Assembly: GCF_011044175.1 (NCBI RefSeq)
Contig: NZ_CP049057.1
Location: 821,501 to 885,500 of the forward strand
DNA from: Rasiella rasia
Lineage (GTDB): Bacteria > Bacteroidota > Bacteroidia > Flavobacteriales > Flavobacteriaceae
Length of the DNA: 64,000 nt
Reading direction: 5' to 3'
A model generated the notes under the pieces. The model did not search any database. It had not been told where the DNA came from and was given only the letters and a program-made list of their open reading frames with translations. Shown here one piece after another: positions 50,247 to 59,537 of the stretch (the stretch's first letter is position 1; the number at the start of each line of letters is the position of its first letter). The translations under genes and the position numbers were made by a program.

Positions 50247-50801
50247 TTACTGTTCTGTGCTTGGCAATAAAAGTCCATCTATAATATGGAAGAATCCGTT
50301 TCTATGACGAAAATCTGTAGCGATAACTTTAGCAGTGTTGCCGCTTCCGTCAAACAAAACGAGGTCGCTGCCAACACGCTTAGCCCCCAAACGCTGACCT
50401 AAAACGGTAGTAAAATAGGCAGTACCATTTCCTTTAGCAATTGCTTTCTCTAACGAATTGGCATCTACTCTACCGGGTATAAAATGATATGTAATAAACG
50501 ATTTCCAAGTGTCACCAAAAAGCTTTTTTTGCTTGTCCTCCTCTAGGTTAGAAAACGATTTGTCTATCATTACAAAAGCAGTAAGCATCGCATCGTCTTC
50601 AATAACACCATCTTTAAATAAAGGGGCTGCTTTCGAAAACTCTGAAGAACTTTCTAGATTTTGAAACATTGACTTTTCCGAAGAAAATGTTAGTCCGTTC
50701 CACTCTTTTGTGGTTTTTTGTGTTTTAGTATTTGTATATTTTTGGGCAGTTGCAGTAAACGTAAATGCAAACAAGGCTACGAGAAGTATGTTCAGTTTCA
50801 T
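50247..50801 (-). CDS. Secreted diverged fasciclin-domain protein
   Basis: One hundred and eighty-four residues from ATG 50801; an upstream in-frame start would precede the signal peptide. Signal peptide to FTATAQ. Fasciclin features are weaker: MIDKSFSNLEEDKQKKLFGDTWKSFITYHFIPGRV and FRHRNGFFHIIDGLLLPSTEQ; the FAPTN motif is missing. Probably a diverged duplicate of the neighbouring gene. Confidence 0.82.
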   Translation of the reverse strand: MKLNILLVALFAFTFTATAQKYTNTKTQKTTKEWNGLTFSSEKSMFQNLESSSEFSKAAPLFKDGVIEDDAMLTAFVMIDKSFSNLEEDKQKKLFGDTWKSFITYHFIPGRVDANSLEKAIAKGNGTAYFTTVLGQRLGAKRVGSDLVLFDGSGNTAKVIATDFRHRNGFFHIIDGLLLPSTEQ

Positions 50802-50896
50802 AACTAATAATTTAGTCAAAGGTAGTTAAAATTGTTATCCTCAACTGTAACGCAATTTATGTAATAAAATTGAGTGTCATTGACGGGTGTTAAATT

Positions 50897-50928
50897 CTTG
50901 TAGACACAGGTGTCGTTTTGTATCTTTA
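50897..50928 (+). promoter_or_regulatory. Promoter of the membrane protein gene at 50940
   Basis: TTG at 50898-50900, a 20-base spacer, then TATCTTTA at 50921-50928. Both spacing and -7 box fit the Bacteroidota sigma factor. Confidence 0.6.
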
Positions 50929-50939
50929 AAATAAAAATC

Positions 50940-51662
50940 ATGCTCCAAAAAACCAATTTAGAGCTACAATTGTTTCGTACGCGCAAGAAACGCATAAATG
51001 AAGAGGCTATTTTAGATGAAGTGGCAGCTATTTTTCAGCAAAACGAAAAGGAACGAGGTGATATCAAGGCACGCATCGAAAACGGTGAAAATAAACACCA
51101 ACTATCTTCTCTAAATATTGAATTATTAGAGACTGATAAAATTTTCGGTATAGATGATATTAAACAGCTTTGTGTAACCTACCGATTGCGGTTTTTAGAT
51201 TCAAAATTCTTTAAGAAAGATATTCCAGAAGAAGCTATCTCAAAGATTCGTGTATTAGAAAAGGACCACAATACAACGTTTCATTCTTATAAAATTGTGG
51301 CTCCCGCAAAGTTAATGAAACTTGAAAATGCAGACGACCCCCTATTATTCATACCACTAGGAAATGATTATTATTATCTGGTGCACAAATGGGGAAACGA
51401 TTTACACCCTCTGCGCAAATGGTTAATGTGGCCGTACAAAAATTTTGAAAATCTAATATTTACTGTATTTTTAGTAAGCATCTTTCTTACATCCATCACT
51501 CCGATGCGTGCATTTACTAAAGGAGAAGTTAGCAATCAAGAATATCTATTAATGTTCCTTTTTATGTTTAAAGCAGTGGCGGGAATCGTATTGTTTTACG
51601 GTTTTGCCAAAGGAAAAAATTTCAACAATGCTATATGGGATAGCAAATTTTACAACGCCTAA
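50940..51662 (+). CDS. Hypothetical membrane protein
   Basis: Two hundred and forty residues from ATG 50940. Soluble N-terminal part (NLELQLFRTRKKRINEEAILDEVAAIFQQNEKERG), a middle region KLMKLENADDPLLFIPLGNDYYYLVHKWGNDLHP, then two membrane helices (FENLIFTVFLVSIFLTSI and YLLMFLFMFKAVAGIVLFYGF). Conserved in Flavobacteriaceae by my recollection, function unknown. Followed closely by a DUF2007 gene. Confidence 0.78.
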   Translation: MLQKTNLELQLFRTRKKRINEEAILDEVAAIFQQNEKERGDIKARIENGENKHQLSSLNIELLETDKIFGIDDIKQLCVTYRLRFLDSKFFKKDIPEEAISKIRVLEKDHNTTFHSYKIVAPAKLMKLENADDPLLFIPLGNDYYYLVHKWGNDLHPLRKWLMWPYKNFENLIFTVFLVSIFLTSITPMRAFTKGEVSNQEYLLMFLFMFKAVAGIVLFYGFAKGKNFNNAIWDSKFYNA

Positions 51663-51671
51663 AACCTTACC

Positions 51672-51914
51672 ATGAGTGAAAATAACGAAGAAACAACTAG
51701 AATTTATACAGGGCCTATGATGATTGCCCAAGGTTTACGCGCCCGATTAAATGACCTCGGTATTGAACCCATTATAAAAGATGATCACCAAAGTGGTATT
51801 ACCAGTGGATTTGCCATTGGTGTGCCTGGGCAAGTGCGTGTGTTTATACGGAAAGATGAGCTTATTAGAGCCGAAGAAACCATTAACGAGTATCTCAAAG
51901 AAATTGGAGAATGA
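51672..51914 (+). CDS. DUF2007 (putative signal transducing) protein
   Basis: Eighty residues. Pattern IYTGPMMIAQGLRARLNDLGIEPIIKDDHQSGITSGFAIGVPGQVRVFIRKDELIRAEETINEYLKE is the complete DUF2007 ferredoxin-like module. The upstream gap is nine bases, so the pair forms an operon. Confidence 0.9.
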   Translation: MSENNEETTRIYTGPMMIAQGLRARLNDLGIEPIIKDDHQSGITSGFAIGVPGQVRVFIRKDELIRAEETINEYLKEIGE

Positions 51915-51945
51915 AGTGATATTAAGCTAAAAAGTACTCGTCACT

Positions 51946-52209
51946 TTAGATAAAAACAACTTTATTTTTATGAAAAAAAGAATACGACCTGTACAAAATA
52001 GCATCTATAACTACTGGATTGCCATGTAAATCGGTTGCATCAATTTTGTAATAGTTTTTAGTATAGCATAAGAAGCTTAAAACCGTTTCGCCTTTTTCAA
52101 AAGAAGGATTCCATGATTTTCGCACGTTGTAATGTCTTATATAATACAGGTCTTTATCGTTTAGATATCTCTTAATATTCGCAACTGGTAATTTACTTCT
52201 AAAAAGCAT
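51946..52209 (-). CDS. Small hypothetical protein
   Basis: Eighty-seven residues. Basic N-terminus (MLFRSKLPVANIKRYLNDKDLYYIRHYNVRK), then SWNPSFEKGETVLSFLCYTKNYYKIDATDLHGNPVVIDAIL, a plausible small beta domain. It fills a gap between oppositely directed neighbours. No family assigned. Confidence 0.5.
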   Translation of the reverse strand: MLFRSKLPVANIKRYLNDKDLYYIRHYNVRKSWNPSFEKGETVLSFLCYTKNYYKIDATDLHGNPVVIDAILYRSYSFFHKNKVVFI

Positions 52210-52264
52210 TTATCTCGTTCTAATAAGAGAAGTAGATTTGCCCTCTACCAAATGACTAACACTA

Positions 52265-53890
52265 CTACGAATACATCTTTTGGCGTAGTTCTTTAATCTT
52301 TTTATCGCTCATATATTCATCGAAGGTTGTATAGCGATCAATAACTCCTTTTGGGGTTAGTTCTATCACTCTATTTCCTACAGTCTGAGCAAATTCGTGA
52401 TCATGAGTGGTAAGTAGAACCGTTCCTTTAAAATTTTTCAATGAATTATTAAAAGCTGTAATAGATTCTAAGTCTAAGTGGTTAGTGGGCTCGTCTAGCA
52501 TAACCACATTGGCACGCATTAACATCATACGACTTAACATACATCGAACTTTTTCACCTCCAGAGAGTACATTACTCTGTTTTAGCGCCTCTTCGCCACT
52601 AAAAAGCATTTTTCCTAAGAACCCTCTAATATAAACTTCTTCTCGCTCTTCTTCTGTCTGAGCGTATTGACGAAGCCAGTCTACGAGCGTTTCATTTCCA
52701 CTATCGTTCTTAAAAAAACTACTATTGTCAAGTGGCAAGTAACTTTGATTGGTGGTTACCCCCCAGGCGTAGTCTCCCTTCTCTGCTTTCTGATTTCCAT
52801 TAACTATCTCGTAGAAAGCCGTAGTTGCACGCGAATCGCGACTAAACAACACAACTTTATCCCCTTTTGCAAGATTAATGTCGATGTTATTAAATAAAAC
52901 TTCCCCATCGATAGATGCAGATAGGCCTTCCACGTTTAAAATTTGATCTCCCGCTTCACGTTCTCTCTCAAAAATAATCGCTGGATAGCGACGGCTAGAA
53001 GGTTTAATATCTGAAACATTCAGTTTGTCGATCATCTTCTTTCTACTAGTAGCCTGCTTACTTTTGGCAACATTAGCAGAAAAGCGACGAATAAATTCTT
53101 CTAGTTCCTTTTTCTTGTCTTCGGCTTTTTTGTTTTGCTGGGCGCGTTGTCTCGCAGCCAACTGGCTACTCTCATACCAGAAGGTATAATTACCGCTGTA
53201 GTTATTAATTTTTCCGAAGTCGATATCACTAATATGCGTACAAACACTATCTAAAAAGTGACGGTCGTGTGATACTACAATTACACAATTATCGTAATTG
53301 GCTAAAAAATGTTCTAGCCACGTAATTGTTTCATAATCGAGATCGTTAGTAGGCTCATCCATGATTAGCACATCTGGGCTACCAAACAGCGCCTGGGCTA
53401 AAAGCACACGTACTTTTTGTTTTCCATCTAAATCTCCCATCATCGAGTAATGTAAATCTGCAGGAATACCCAAATTAGACAGGAGAGCAGCAGCATCACT
53501 ATCTGCATTCCATCCATTCATTTCTTCGAAGGTTACTTGCAATTCGCCAATTCGTTCGGCGTTTTCATCTGTGTAGTCTTCGTATAATTTATCTATTTCA
53601 GACTTAATAGCAAAGAGTTCTTTGTTACCACGTACAACGGTTTCAAGTACTGGGAAATCGTCGTAGGCATTATGGTCTTGCTCTAGTACAGACATACGTT
53701 TACCTGTCTCTAGATGCACATGACCAGAGGTTGGATCTTGCTTACCAGCAATAATTTTTAGGAAGGTAGATTTACCCGCGCCGTTAGCACCAATAATTCC
53801 GTAACAATTTCCGGTTACAAACTTTGTATTTACATCGTCAAACAATACTCGTTTTCCGAATTGTACCGATAGATTTGAAACTGATAACAT
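52265..53890 (-). CDS. ABC-F family ATPase (ribosome-associated), YbiT-like
   Basis: Five hundred and forty-one residues from ATG 53890; the frame continues upstream but the family starts MLSVSNLSVQFGKR. Two ABC domains without membrane segments, the ABC-F layout. Domain 1 has a good Walker A (GANGAGKST) and Walker B (VLIMDEPTNDLD) but a degraded signature (DLDGKQKVRV). Domain 2 has signature LSGGEKVRCML and Walker B VVMLDEPTNHLD but no Walker A (FSRDSRATTAFYE). One composite ATP site is therefore canonical and the other degenerate. Confidence 0.93.
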   Translation of the reverse strand: MLSVSNLSVQFGKRVLFDDVNTKFVTGNCYGIIGANGAGKSTFLKIIAGKQDPTSGHVHLETGKRMSVLEQDHNAYDDFPVLETVVRGNKELFAIKSEIDKLYEDYTDENAERIGELQVTFEEMNGWNADSDAAALLSNLGIPADLHYSMMGDLDGKQKVRVLLAQALFGSPDVLIMDEPTNDLDYETITWLEHFLANYDNCVIVVSHDRHFLDSVCTHISDIDFGKINNYSGNYTFWYESSQLAARQRAQQNKKAEDKKKELEEFIRRFSANVAKSKQATSRKKMIDKLNVSDIKPSSRRYPAIIFEREREAGDQILNVEGLSASIDGEVLFNNIDINLAKGDKVVLFSRDSRATTAFYEIVNGNQKAEKGDYAWGVTTNQSYLPLDNSSFFKNDSGNETLVDWLRQYAQTEEEREEVYIRGFLGKMLFSGEEALKQSNVLSGGEKVRCMLSRMMLMRANVVMLDEPTNHLDLESITAFNNSLKNFKGTVLLTTHDHEFAQTVGNRVIELTPKGVIDRYTTFDEYMSDKKIKELRQKMYS

Positions 53891-54041
53891 CTTTGCTTGT
53901 TTTATTTTTGAATTGGGCGCAAAATTAACCAAAACCCGCTTATAAGCGAAACATTAACGTTTATATATTCCTTTTAACCTACACTTAACATCTTTGATAA
54001 TGAAGTACGTATATTTTTGCTACTCAAGTTGGCAATTACAT

Positions 54042-55445
54042 ATGATTAAAAAAATACTTATTCTTTTAGTTACAATCCTCATGGTCTCTTGTAACGACTC
54101 TAAAGATGTCGGGCATGAGTTTACAACCTTTGGTGGTGAAATTGTAAACCCTAAAGGGAAGACTATAATTATCTTCAAAGATGATGCAGTAGTAGATACC
54201 CTAACGCTTTCCGAAGATAACACCTTTCAGTATACTTTTAAGAATCCGAAAGCAGGTTTGTATTCTTTTCAGCACAACGAGTTTCAGATGTTTTACCTCG
54301 AGCCAGGAGACAGCTTACGACTTCGGGTAAATACAATGGACTTTGACGAATCGCTACATTATTCTGGTCGCGGTTCTAAAGAAAATAACCTCTTAATGGA
54401 ATTATTTCTTCAAAATGAAAAAGATATTAAGACCTTAGGAGCTTTTTATATGCTTGAACCTACTCAGTTTCAAGAAAAACTAGATTCACTCAATAAACGT
54501 AATAAATCAAAATACGATGCTTTTATTGCAAAACATAAACCTTCAGAAGGTTTTAAAAGTGTTGCACAAAGTAATTGCAAATACAACCATTATATTAAAA
54601 AAGAGCTTTACACCTCTGTACTCAATAAAAATGAAGAACGGGTAGCAACGGCTGTTTTCCCTAAAAACTTTTATGAATATAGAGAGAACATTGATTTTAA
54701 CAATAGTTCACTACGCACCTACTATCCATATTACCGTTTCCTGAACATATACTTTGATAATATTACCTATCCTAGTTATGCTAAAGAAGGTGGCCAAAAC
54801 AATAGGTCTTTTAAACATGTTTATAAAAAGGTTGCCTTAATTGACAGTCTAGTGCCAAACGATTCGCTGAAACATAAGTTAATTGTACGTAATGTTCGCA
54901 GATACTTATTGTCTGCTAAAAACGTAGAGAACGAGCGAAAAATGGTAGCTTTCTTTAAAAAACACGTTGATAACCCAAAAGCTCAAGAAGAAATTGATGC
55001 TTTGGCAGAGGCAACTATGAAATTAACTCCAGGACAAACCTTGCCTAACATACTATTATTGAATACAGGCAACGCAACCGAAGGTTTACACGCTATTCTG
55101 AAAAAGGACGCCGTATTGTATTTTTGGTCACTCGAATCTGTCAAACATTTTAAAGACATACATTCTAAAGCGGCCGAATTAGCCTCTAAATATCCCGAAT
55201 ATCAATTTGTTGGTATTAATACAGACACTCATTTTAAGAAGTGGCTGAAAGCTGTAAAAGCCTCGGGCTACAATCAAGCCAACGAATATCAGTTTGAAGA
55301 TATTGAAACAGCCGAAAAGAAATTACTACTAAATTCTCACAACAAAGCGCTTATTATCACTAAGACTGGAGAAATATTAGAAAGCAACACCAACTTGTTT
55401 AACCCGAAAATTGAGCAACAACTGCTTGGTTTTTTAAACCAGTAA
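54042..55445 (+). CDS. Thioredoxin-like lipoprotein without CxxC
   Basis: Four hundred and sixty-seven residues from ATG 54042; the frame is open 48 bases further. Lipoprotein signal TILMVSCND. N-terminal DUF4369-like beta domain (GGEIVNPKGKTIIIFKDDAVVDTLTL), helical middle, and a C-terminal thioredoxin-like domain (LKKDAVLYFWSLESVKHFKDIHSKAAELASKYPEYQFVGIN) where the usual WCxxC is SLES. Likely structural or binding, not a disulfide enzyme. Confidence 0.85.
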   Translation: MIKKILILLVTILMVSCNDSKDVGHEFTTFGGEIVNPKGKTIIIFKDDAVVDTLTLSEDNTFQYTFKNPKAGLYSFQHNEFQMFYLEPGDSLRLRVNTMDFDESLHYSGRGSKENNLLMELFLQNEKDIKTLGAFYMLEPTQFQEKLDSLNKRNKSKYDAFIAKHKPSEGFKSVAQSNCKYNHYIKKELYTSVLNKNEERVATAVFPKNFYEYRENIDFNNSSLRTYYPYYRFLNIYFDNITYPSYAKEGGQNNRSFKHVYKKVALIDSLVPNDSLKHKLIVRNVRRYLLSAKNVENERKMVAFFKKHVDNPKAQEEIDALAEATMKLTPGQTLPNILLLNTGNATEGLHAILKKDAVLYFWSLESVKHFKDIHSKAAELASKYPEYQFVGINTDTHFKKWLKAVKASGYNQANEYQFEDIETAEKKLLLNSHNKALIITKTGEILESNTNLFNPKIEQQLLGFLNQ

Positions 55446-55446
55446 A

Positions 55447-55950
55447 TTAGGTAGAAAAAAGCAACAACTCTTCCGGGTCATCTTGGTACTGATACACTCC
55501 TACATTTGTTAGACCTAATTTTTCTAATAATTTTATAGATGCTGTATTCTCAGGAAGCGTAAATGCTACTACCTTTTTTAGTTTTAATTCTTTAGTAGTC
55601 TTGGAAAGAATAGCAGCTGCAGATTCATATCCATATCCTTTTTTATAATACGCTGGTAAAAAGGCAAAACCTATATCTGGATGGTCTAAATTGGGGCGCT
55701 TATACATGCCGCAAGTACCTACAGGACACCCTGAAGCTTTTTCAATGACGAGGTAAGATCCATACCCGTTATTCTTGTAGCTTGGGATATATTTTTCAAC
55801 AATTTGTTTTTCGGCATCGGCAACGACACGAATGTTTCGGTCACCTATATATTTTAGCCACCCTTCGCTATTAAATAGTTCATAGAAGAACGGTGCGTCT
55901 GCCACCTTAATTTTCCGAAGTAGTAAACGCTCTGTTTCTATAGGTGTCAT
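55447..55950 (-). CDS. GNAT-family N-acetyltransferase (RimJ-like)
   Basis: One hundred and sixty-seven residues. Acetyltransferase_3 pattern: IETERLLLRKIKVADAPFFYELF, GSYLVIEKASGCPVGTCGMYKRPNLDHPDIGFAFLPAYYKKGYGYESAAA (acetyl-CoA loop) and VVAFTLPENTASIKLLEKLGLTN. Acceptor unknown. Gene order suggests it is co-transcribed with glyA upstream on the minus strand. Confidence 0.92.
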   Translation of the reverse strand: MTPIETERLLLRKIKVADAPFFYELFNSEGWLKYIGDRNIRVVADAEKQIVEKYIPSYKNNGYGSYLVIEKASGCPVGTCGMYKRPNLDHPDIGFAFLPAYYKKGYGYESAAAILSKTTKELKLKKVVAFTLPENTASIKLLEKLGLTNVGVYQYQDDPEELLLFST

Positions 55951-55966
55951 TTCTTTAATGCTCTTA

Positions 55967-57241
55967 CTATGCTTTAAACAAAGGTTTGCCAGCCATCATG
56001 GTATTTACTTTTTCAGCAACACCTTCTAGCAATGTATCATTTTCAAAATTAAGAATTGCCTCATCTATTAAATCTACAATAGCGGTCATATCTTCTGCAA
56101 CTAATCCTCTGGTAGTAATAGCGGCTGTACCTATTCTAATTCCACTTGTAACGAAAGGTGATTTATCGTCAAATGGCACCATATTTTTATTTACCGTAAT
56201 ATCTGCTTTACCAAGTGCTTCTTCTGCTTGTTTTCCTGTAATATTTTTGTTTCGAAGATCGATAAGCATCATATGATTATCTGTACCTCCACTGATGATT
56301 TTATATCCCTTAGCGACTAAGGCTTCTGCCATAACTGCGGCATTTTTCTTAACCTGAATCATATAATGTAAAAACTCATCGGTTAGTGCTTCTCCAAAAG
56401 CAATCGCTTTAGCCGCGATGATATGTTCTAGTGGGCCACCCTGGTTACCAGGAAAAATCCCGCTATCTAGCAACGATGACATTTTACGCAGGTTACCATT
56501 TTTTAAGGTAATACCAAAGGGGTTGTCGAAATCTTCGCCCATCATAATCATGCCACCTCTTGGGCCGCGTAACGTTTTATGAGTGGTTGTAGTTACAACA
56601 TGGCAATGCGGTATTGGATCACTAATAATTCCTTTAGCAATTAGACCTGCTGGGTGTGCAATATCTGCCATAAGTAGCGCACCTACTTTATCTGCAATTT
56701 CTCTAAAACGTTTGTAGTCTATCTCTCGAGAATATGCTGATGCACCGGCGATTATCATTTTTGGTTGTTCACGTATGGCTATTTCTTCAATAACATCGTA
56801 ATCTAGCATTCCTGTTTCTTCATTCACACCATAAAAGACAGGGGTATATAATTTACCACTAAAGTTTACAGGAGAACCATGAGTTAGGTGTCCGCCATGT
56901 GCAAGGTCGAAACCAAGAAATTTGTCACCCGGTTTTAAGCATGCAGCAAAAACAGCTGTATTTGCTTGAGAACCACTATGTGGCTGGACGTTAACGTATG
57001 CCGCACCAAACAACGTTTTAGCACGATCTATTGCTAATTGCTCTACTTCATCTACAATTTCACATCCACCATAATAGCGTTTCCCTGGATATCCTTCTGC
57101 ATATTTATTAGTAAGTACAGATCCTGCAGCTTCCATTACTTGGTCGCTCACAAAATTTTCAGAAGCAATTAATTCTAATCCGTTTAATTGTCGTTGTTTT
57201 TCGGCTTCAATAAGCTCAAATATCTGTTGATCGCGTTGCAT
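55967..57241 (-). CDS. glyA: Serine hydroxymethyltransferase
   Basis: Four hundred and twenty-four residues. Fold-type I PLP enzyme: [39 protein letters not shown], lysine in [17 protein letters not shown]. Makes glycine and 5,10-methylene-tetrahydrofolate from serine. Divergent to fumarylacetoacetase. Confidence 0.97.
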   Translation of the reverse strand: MQRDQQIFELIEAEKQRQLNGLELIASENFVSDQVMEAAGSVLTNKYAEGYPGKRYYGGCEIVDEVEQLAIDRAKTLFGAAYVNVQPHSGSQANTAVFAACLKPGDKFLGFDLAHGGHLTHGSPVNFSGKLYTPVFYGVNEETGMLDYDVIEEIAIREQPKMIIAGASAYSREIDYKRFREIADKVGALLMADIAHPAGLIAKGIISDPIPHCHVVTTTTHKTLRGPRGGMIMMGEDFDNPFGITLKNGNLRKMSSLLDSGIFPGNQGGPLEHIIAAKAIAFGEALTDEFLHYMIQVKKNAAVMAEALVAKGYKIISGGTDNHMMLIDLRNKNITGKQAEEALGKADITVNKNMVPFDDKSPFVTSGIRIGTAAITTRGLVAEDMTAIVDLIDEAILNFENDTLLEGVAEKVNTMMAGKPLFKA

Positions 57242-57346
57242 AGTTTATCAAAAAGTTAATAAAAGGCAAAAATACAAAATGGTTGTGGTTAGTTGTTCAG
57301 AAATTATATATTTGATTCAACAAATTACAAACAAAAAAAACTGTAT

Positions 57347-58624
57347 ATGCCATTGACTGCCAACGACCCAAAACGAACTTCTTGGTTACATGTTCCGAAG
57401 AATAGTGACTTCCCAATCCAAAATATTCCGTTTGGTGTATTTTTAACTAGAGATGATATTATTACCATAGGAACTCGAATAGGTGAAACAGCTATTGATT
57501 TAGGAGCATTGCATCAACTAGGTTACTTTAAAGGCATTGATCTTACAGACGATATATTTTTACAAGATACTTTAAACGACTTTATTGCCGATGGAAGAAA
57601 AACCTGGCGTTTGGTTCGAAATAGAATATCAAACCTTTTCTTAGAAGGGAACGATGAGCTAAGAAAGAACAAAGAGCATTGTAAAGAAGTACTTTTTCGC
57701 TTAGATGAAATTGAAATGCAATTGCCGGTAGATGTAGGCGATTATACAGATTTCTATGCAAGTAAAGAGCACGCCACCAATGTTGGATCCCTTTTTAGAG
57801 ATCCGGAGAATGCATTGCTTCCAAATTGGTTGCACATCCCTATTGGGTACCATGGTAGAAGTTCTTCAATAATTCCATCAGGCACTAATATTAGAAGACC
57901 TGTTGGGCAGACAAAACCTGGCGATGATGGGGTTCCTGGCTTTGGTCCAACCAAATTGTTAGATTTCGAATTGGAGATGGCGTTTATAACTACAGCTACT
58001 AACGACTTAGGAAAGCGTGTAAAAATTGAAGAAGCCGAAGAAAATATTTTTGGTCTGGTTTTGTTTAACGATTGGAGTGCTCGCGATATTCAAGCATGGG
58101 AATATGTACCATTGGGACCATTTCTAGGAAAGAGTTTTGCCTCAACGATTTCACCTTGGATTGTTACACTTGATGCATTGCAACCTTTTAGAACCAACGG
58201 GCCAAAACAAGAACCAACACCGCTACCCTATCTTCAGCAGGGAGCGAACATGAATTACGATATTCATTTAGAGGCAGCGATTAAGCCTAAAGGGGGAACA
58301 GAAACGACCGTGGCCAACTCTAACTTTAAGTATATGTATTGGTCTATGGCCCAACAACTCACACACCATACGGTAAACGGTTGTAACCTTCGTAGTGGCG
58401 ATATGCTTGGTAGTGGAACCATCTCGGGTCCTACCAAAGATAGTTATGGTTCTATGTTAGAATTAACGTGGCGAGGGCAAAATCCGATAAAGCTAAATGA
58501 CGGCACAGAACGAAAATTTATAAACGATGGCGATACTGTAATCATGCGTGCGCATTGTGAAAAGAATGGATTGCGTATAGGTTTTGGAGAATGTAAAGGA
58601 AAAATCTTACCTGCAATAGAGTAG
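57347..58624 (+). CDS. fahA: Fumarylacetoacetase
   Basis: Four hundred and twenty-five residues from ATG 57347; an open frame upstream adds 18 unlikely residues. N-terminal FAA domain (SWLHVPKNSDFPIQNIPFGVF), then FAH catalytic domain (DFYASKEHATNVGSLFRDPENALLPNWLHIPIGYHGRSSSI, LDFELEMAFITT, NDWSARDIQAWEYVPLGPFLGKSFASTISPWIV, GDMLGSGTISGP). Last step of tyrosine degradation to fumarate and acetoacetate. Confidence 0.96.
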   Translation: MPLTANDPKRTSWLHVPKNSDFPIQNIPFGVFLTRDDIITIGTRIGETAIDLGALHQLGYFKGIDLTDDIFLQDTLNDFIADGRKTWRLVRNRISNLFLEGNDELRKNKEHCKEVLFRLDEIEMQLPVDVGDYTDFYASKEHATNVGSLFRDPENALLPNWLHIPIGYHGRSSSIIPSGTNIRRPVGQTKPGDDGVPGFGPTKLLDFELEMAFITTATNDLGKRVKIEEAEENIFGLVLFNDWSARDIQAWEYVPLGPFLGKSFASTISPWIVTLDALQPFRTNGPKQEPTPLPYLQQGANMNYDIHLEAAIKPKGGTETTVANSNFKYMYWSMAQQLTHHTVNGCNLRSGDMLGSGTISGPTKDSYGSMLELTWRGQNPIKLNDGTERKFINDGDTVIMRAHCEKNGLRIGFGECKGKILPAIE

Positions 58625-58675
58625 TTTCTGGTTATTTTTAAGTATGTTATTAAAAATACAGAAACAATAAACCAT

Positions 58676-59431
58676 ATGAAGCTTTCTCTTTTGCTATGCG
58701 CATTAATAGTATTTATTTCTTGTAGTAAGACAGATGACAGTGCTGTAAATGATTGCAATGCAGATTGTACAATTGTTGCCGGAAGAATTGTAAGAGACAA
58801 CGCTATTGGAATTCCAAATGTTTCGGTAGAATTTTATTTTGAAGAAAGTGCTACATATTCTTCAAACAAAAGAATCATTGCAAGAGGCAGTACCAATGAG
58901 ACTGGATACTTTCGTATTAAGGGATTCATAAACAACGAAGAGCTAGGAAACACAGCAGATGGTACTTTTTGGGTAAGCATCGATGAATCGAGCGTAGGAA
59001 ATGAATATATTAAGGACACGCAGACATATTCTAATGTTCCTGGATATGCAACTGGTATAAATACAGAGTATCGAAAAAATTTGCAGTCAATTTCGAGCCG
59101 AGATACACTAATTAATTACAATCTCACTATACCTCAACAAGCTCCGTTAATCCTTACATTTCAGAACTTTGACCCATCTGTCGAGATGAATAATATCCAG
59201 ATCAATACGTATTTAGACATCCCAGAAAACACCTCTGATGGTTCTGTAGGTATTTTCAACTCAATCAACGCCGATTATAATCAACAGAATTTTCAAATTG
59301 AAACGGTTGGGGCTCAAAATTTTAGTAATATTCTGTATATCCGTAAAAGAAAAAATGGCGAAATTGAAACAGAAACAATTACATTTTTTGTAGATGAAAA
59401 TACAACTAATGAAATTTCGATTGAATTTTAA
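58676..59431 (+). CDS. Lipoprotein with carboxypeptidase-regulatory-like domain
   Basis: Two hundred and fifty-one residues. Lipoprotein signal with C16 (VFISCSKTDD). Residues 35-110 form a CarboxypepD_reg-like domain (IVAGRIVRDNAIGIPNVSVEFYFEE, TNETGYFRIKGFI). The rest is beta-rich (YNLTIPQQAPLILTFQNFDPSVEMNNI, ILYIRKRKNGEIETETITFFVDEN). Surface protein of unknown role. Confidence 0.82.
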   Translation: MKLSLLLCALIVFISCSKTDDSAVNDCNADCTIVAGRIVRDNAIGIPNVSVEFYFEESATYSSNKRIIARGSTNETGYFRIKGFINNEELGNTADGTFWVSIDESSVGNEYIKDTQTYSNVPGYATGINTEYRKNLQSISSRDTLINYNLTIPQQAPLILTFQNFDPSVEMNNIQINTYLDIPENTSDGSVGIFNSINADYNQQNFQIETVGAQNFSNILYIRKRKNGEIETETITFFVDENTTNEISIEF

Positions 59432-59537
59432 CACTAAGGAATTGAATTGTAACACACTGTTTATCTAGAACTTACAACATATATTTCTTTTGGCACGCCA
59501 ATTGTAATTTACTTTATGTAACCAAAACCGATTCGTT

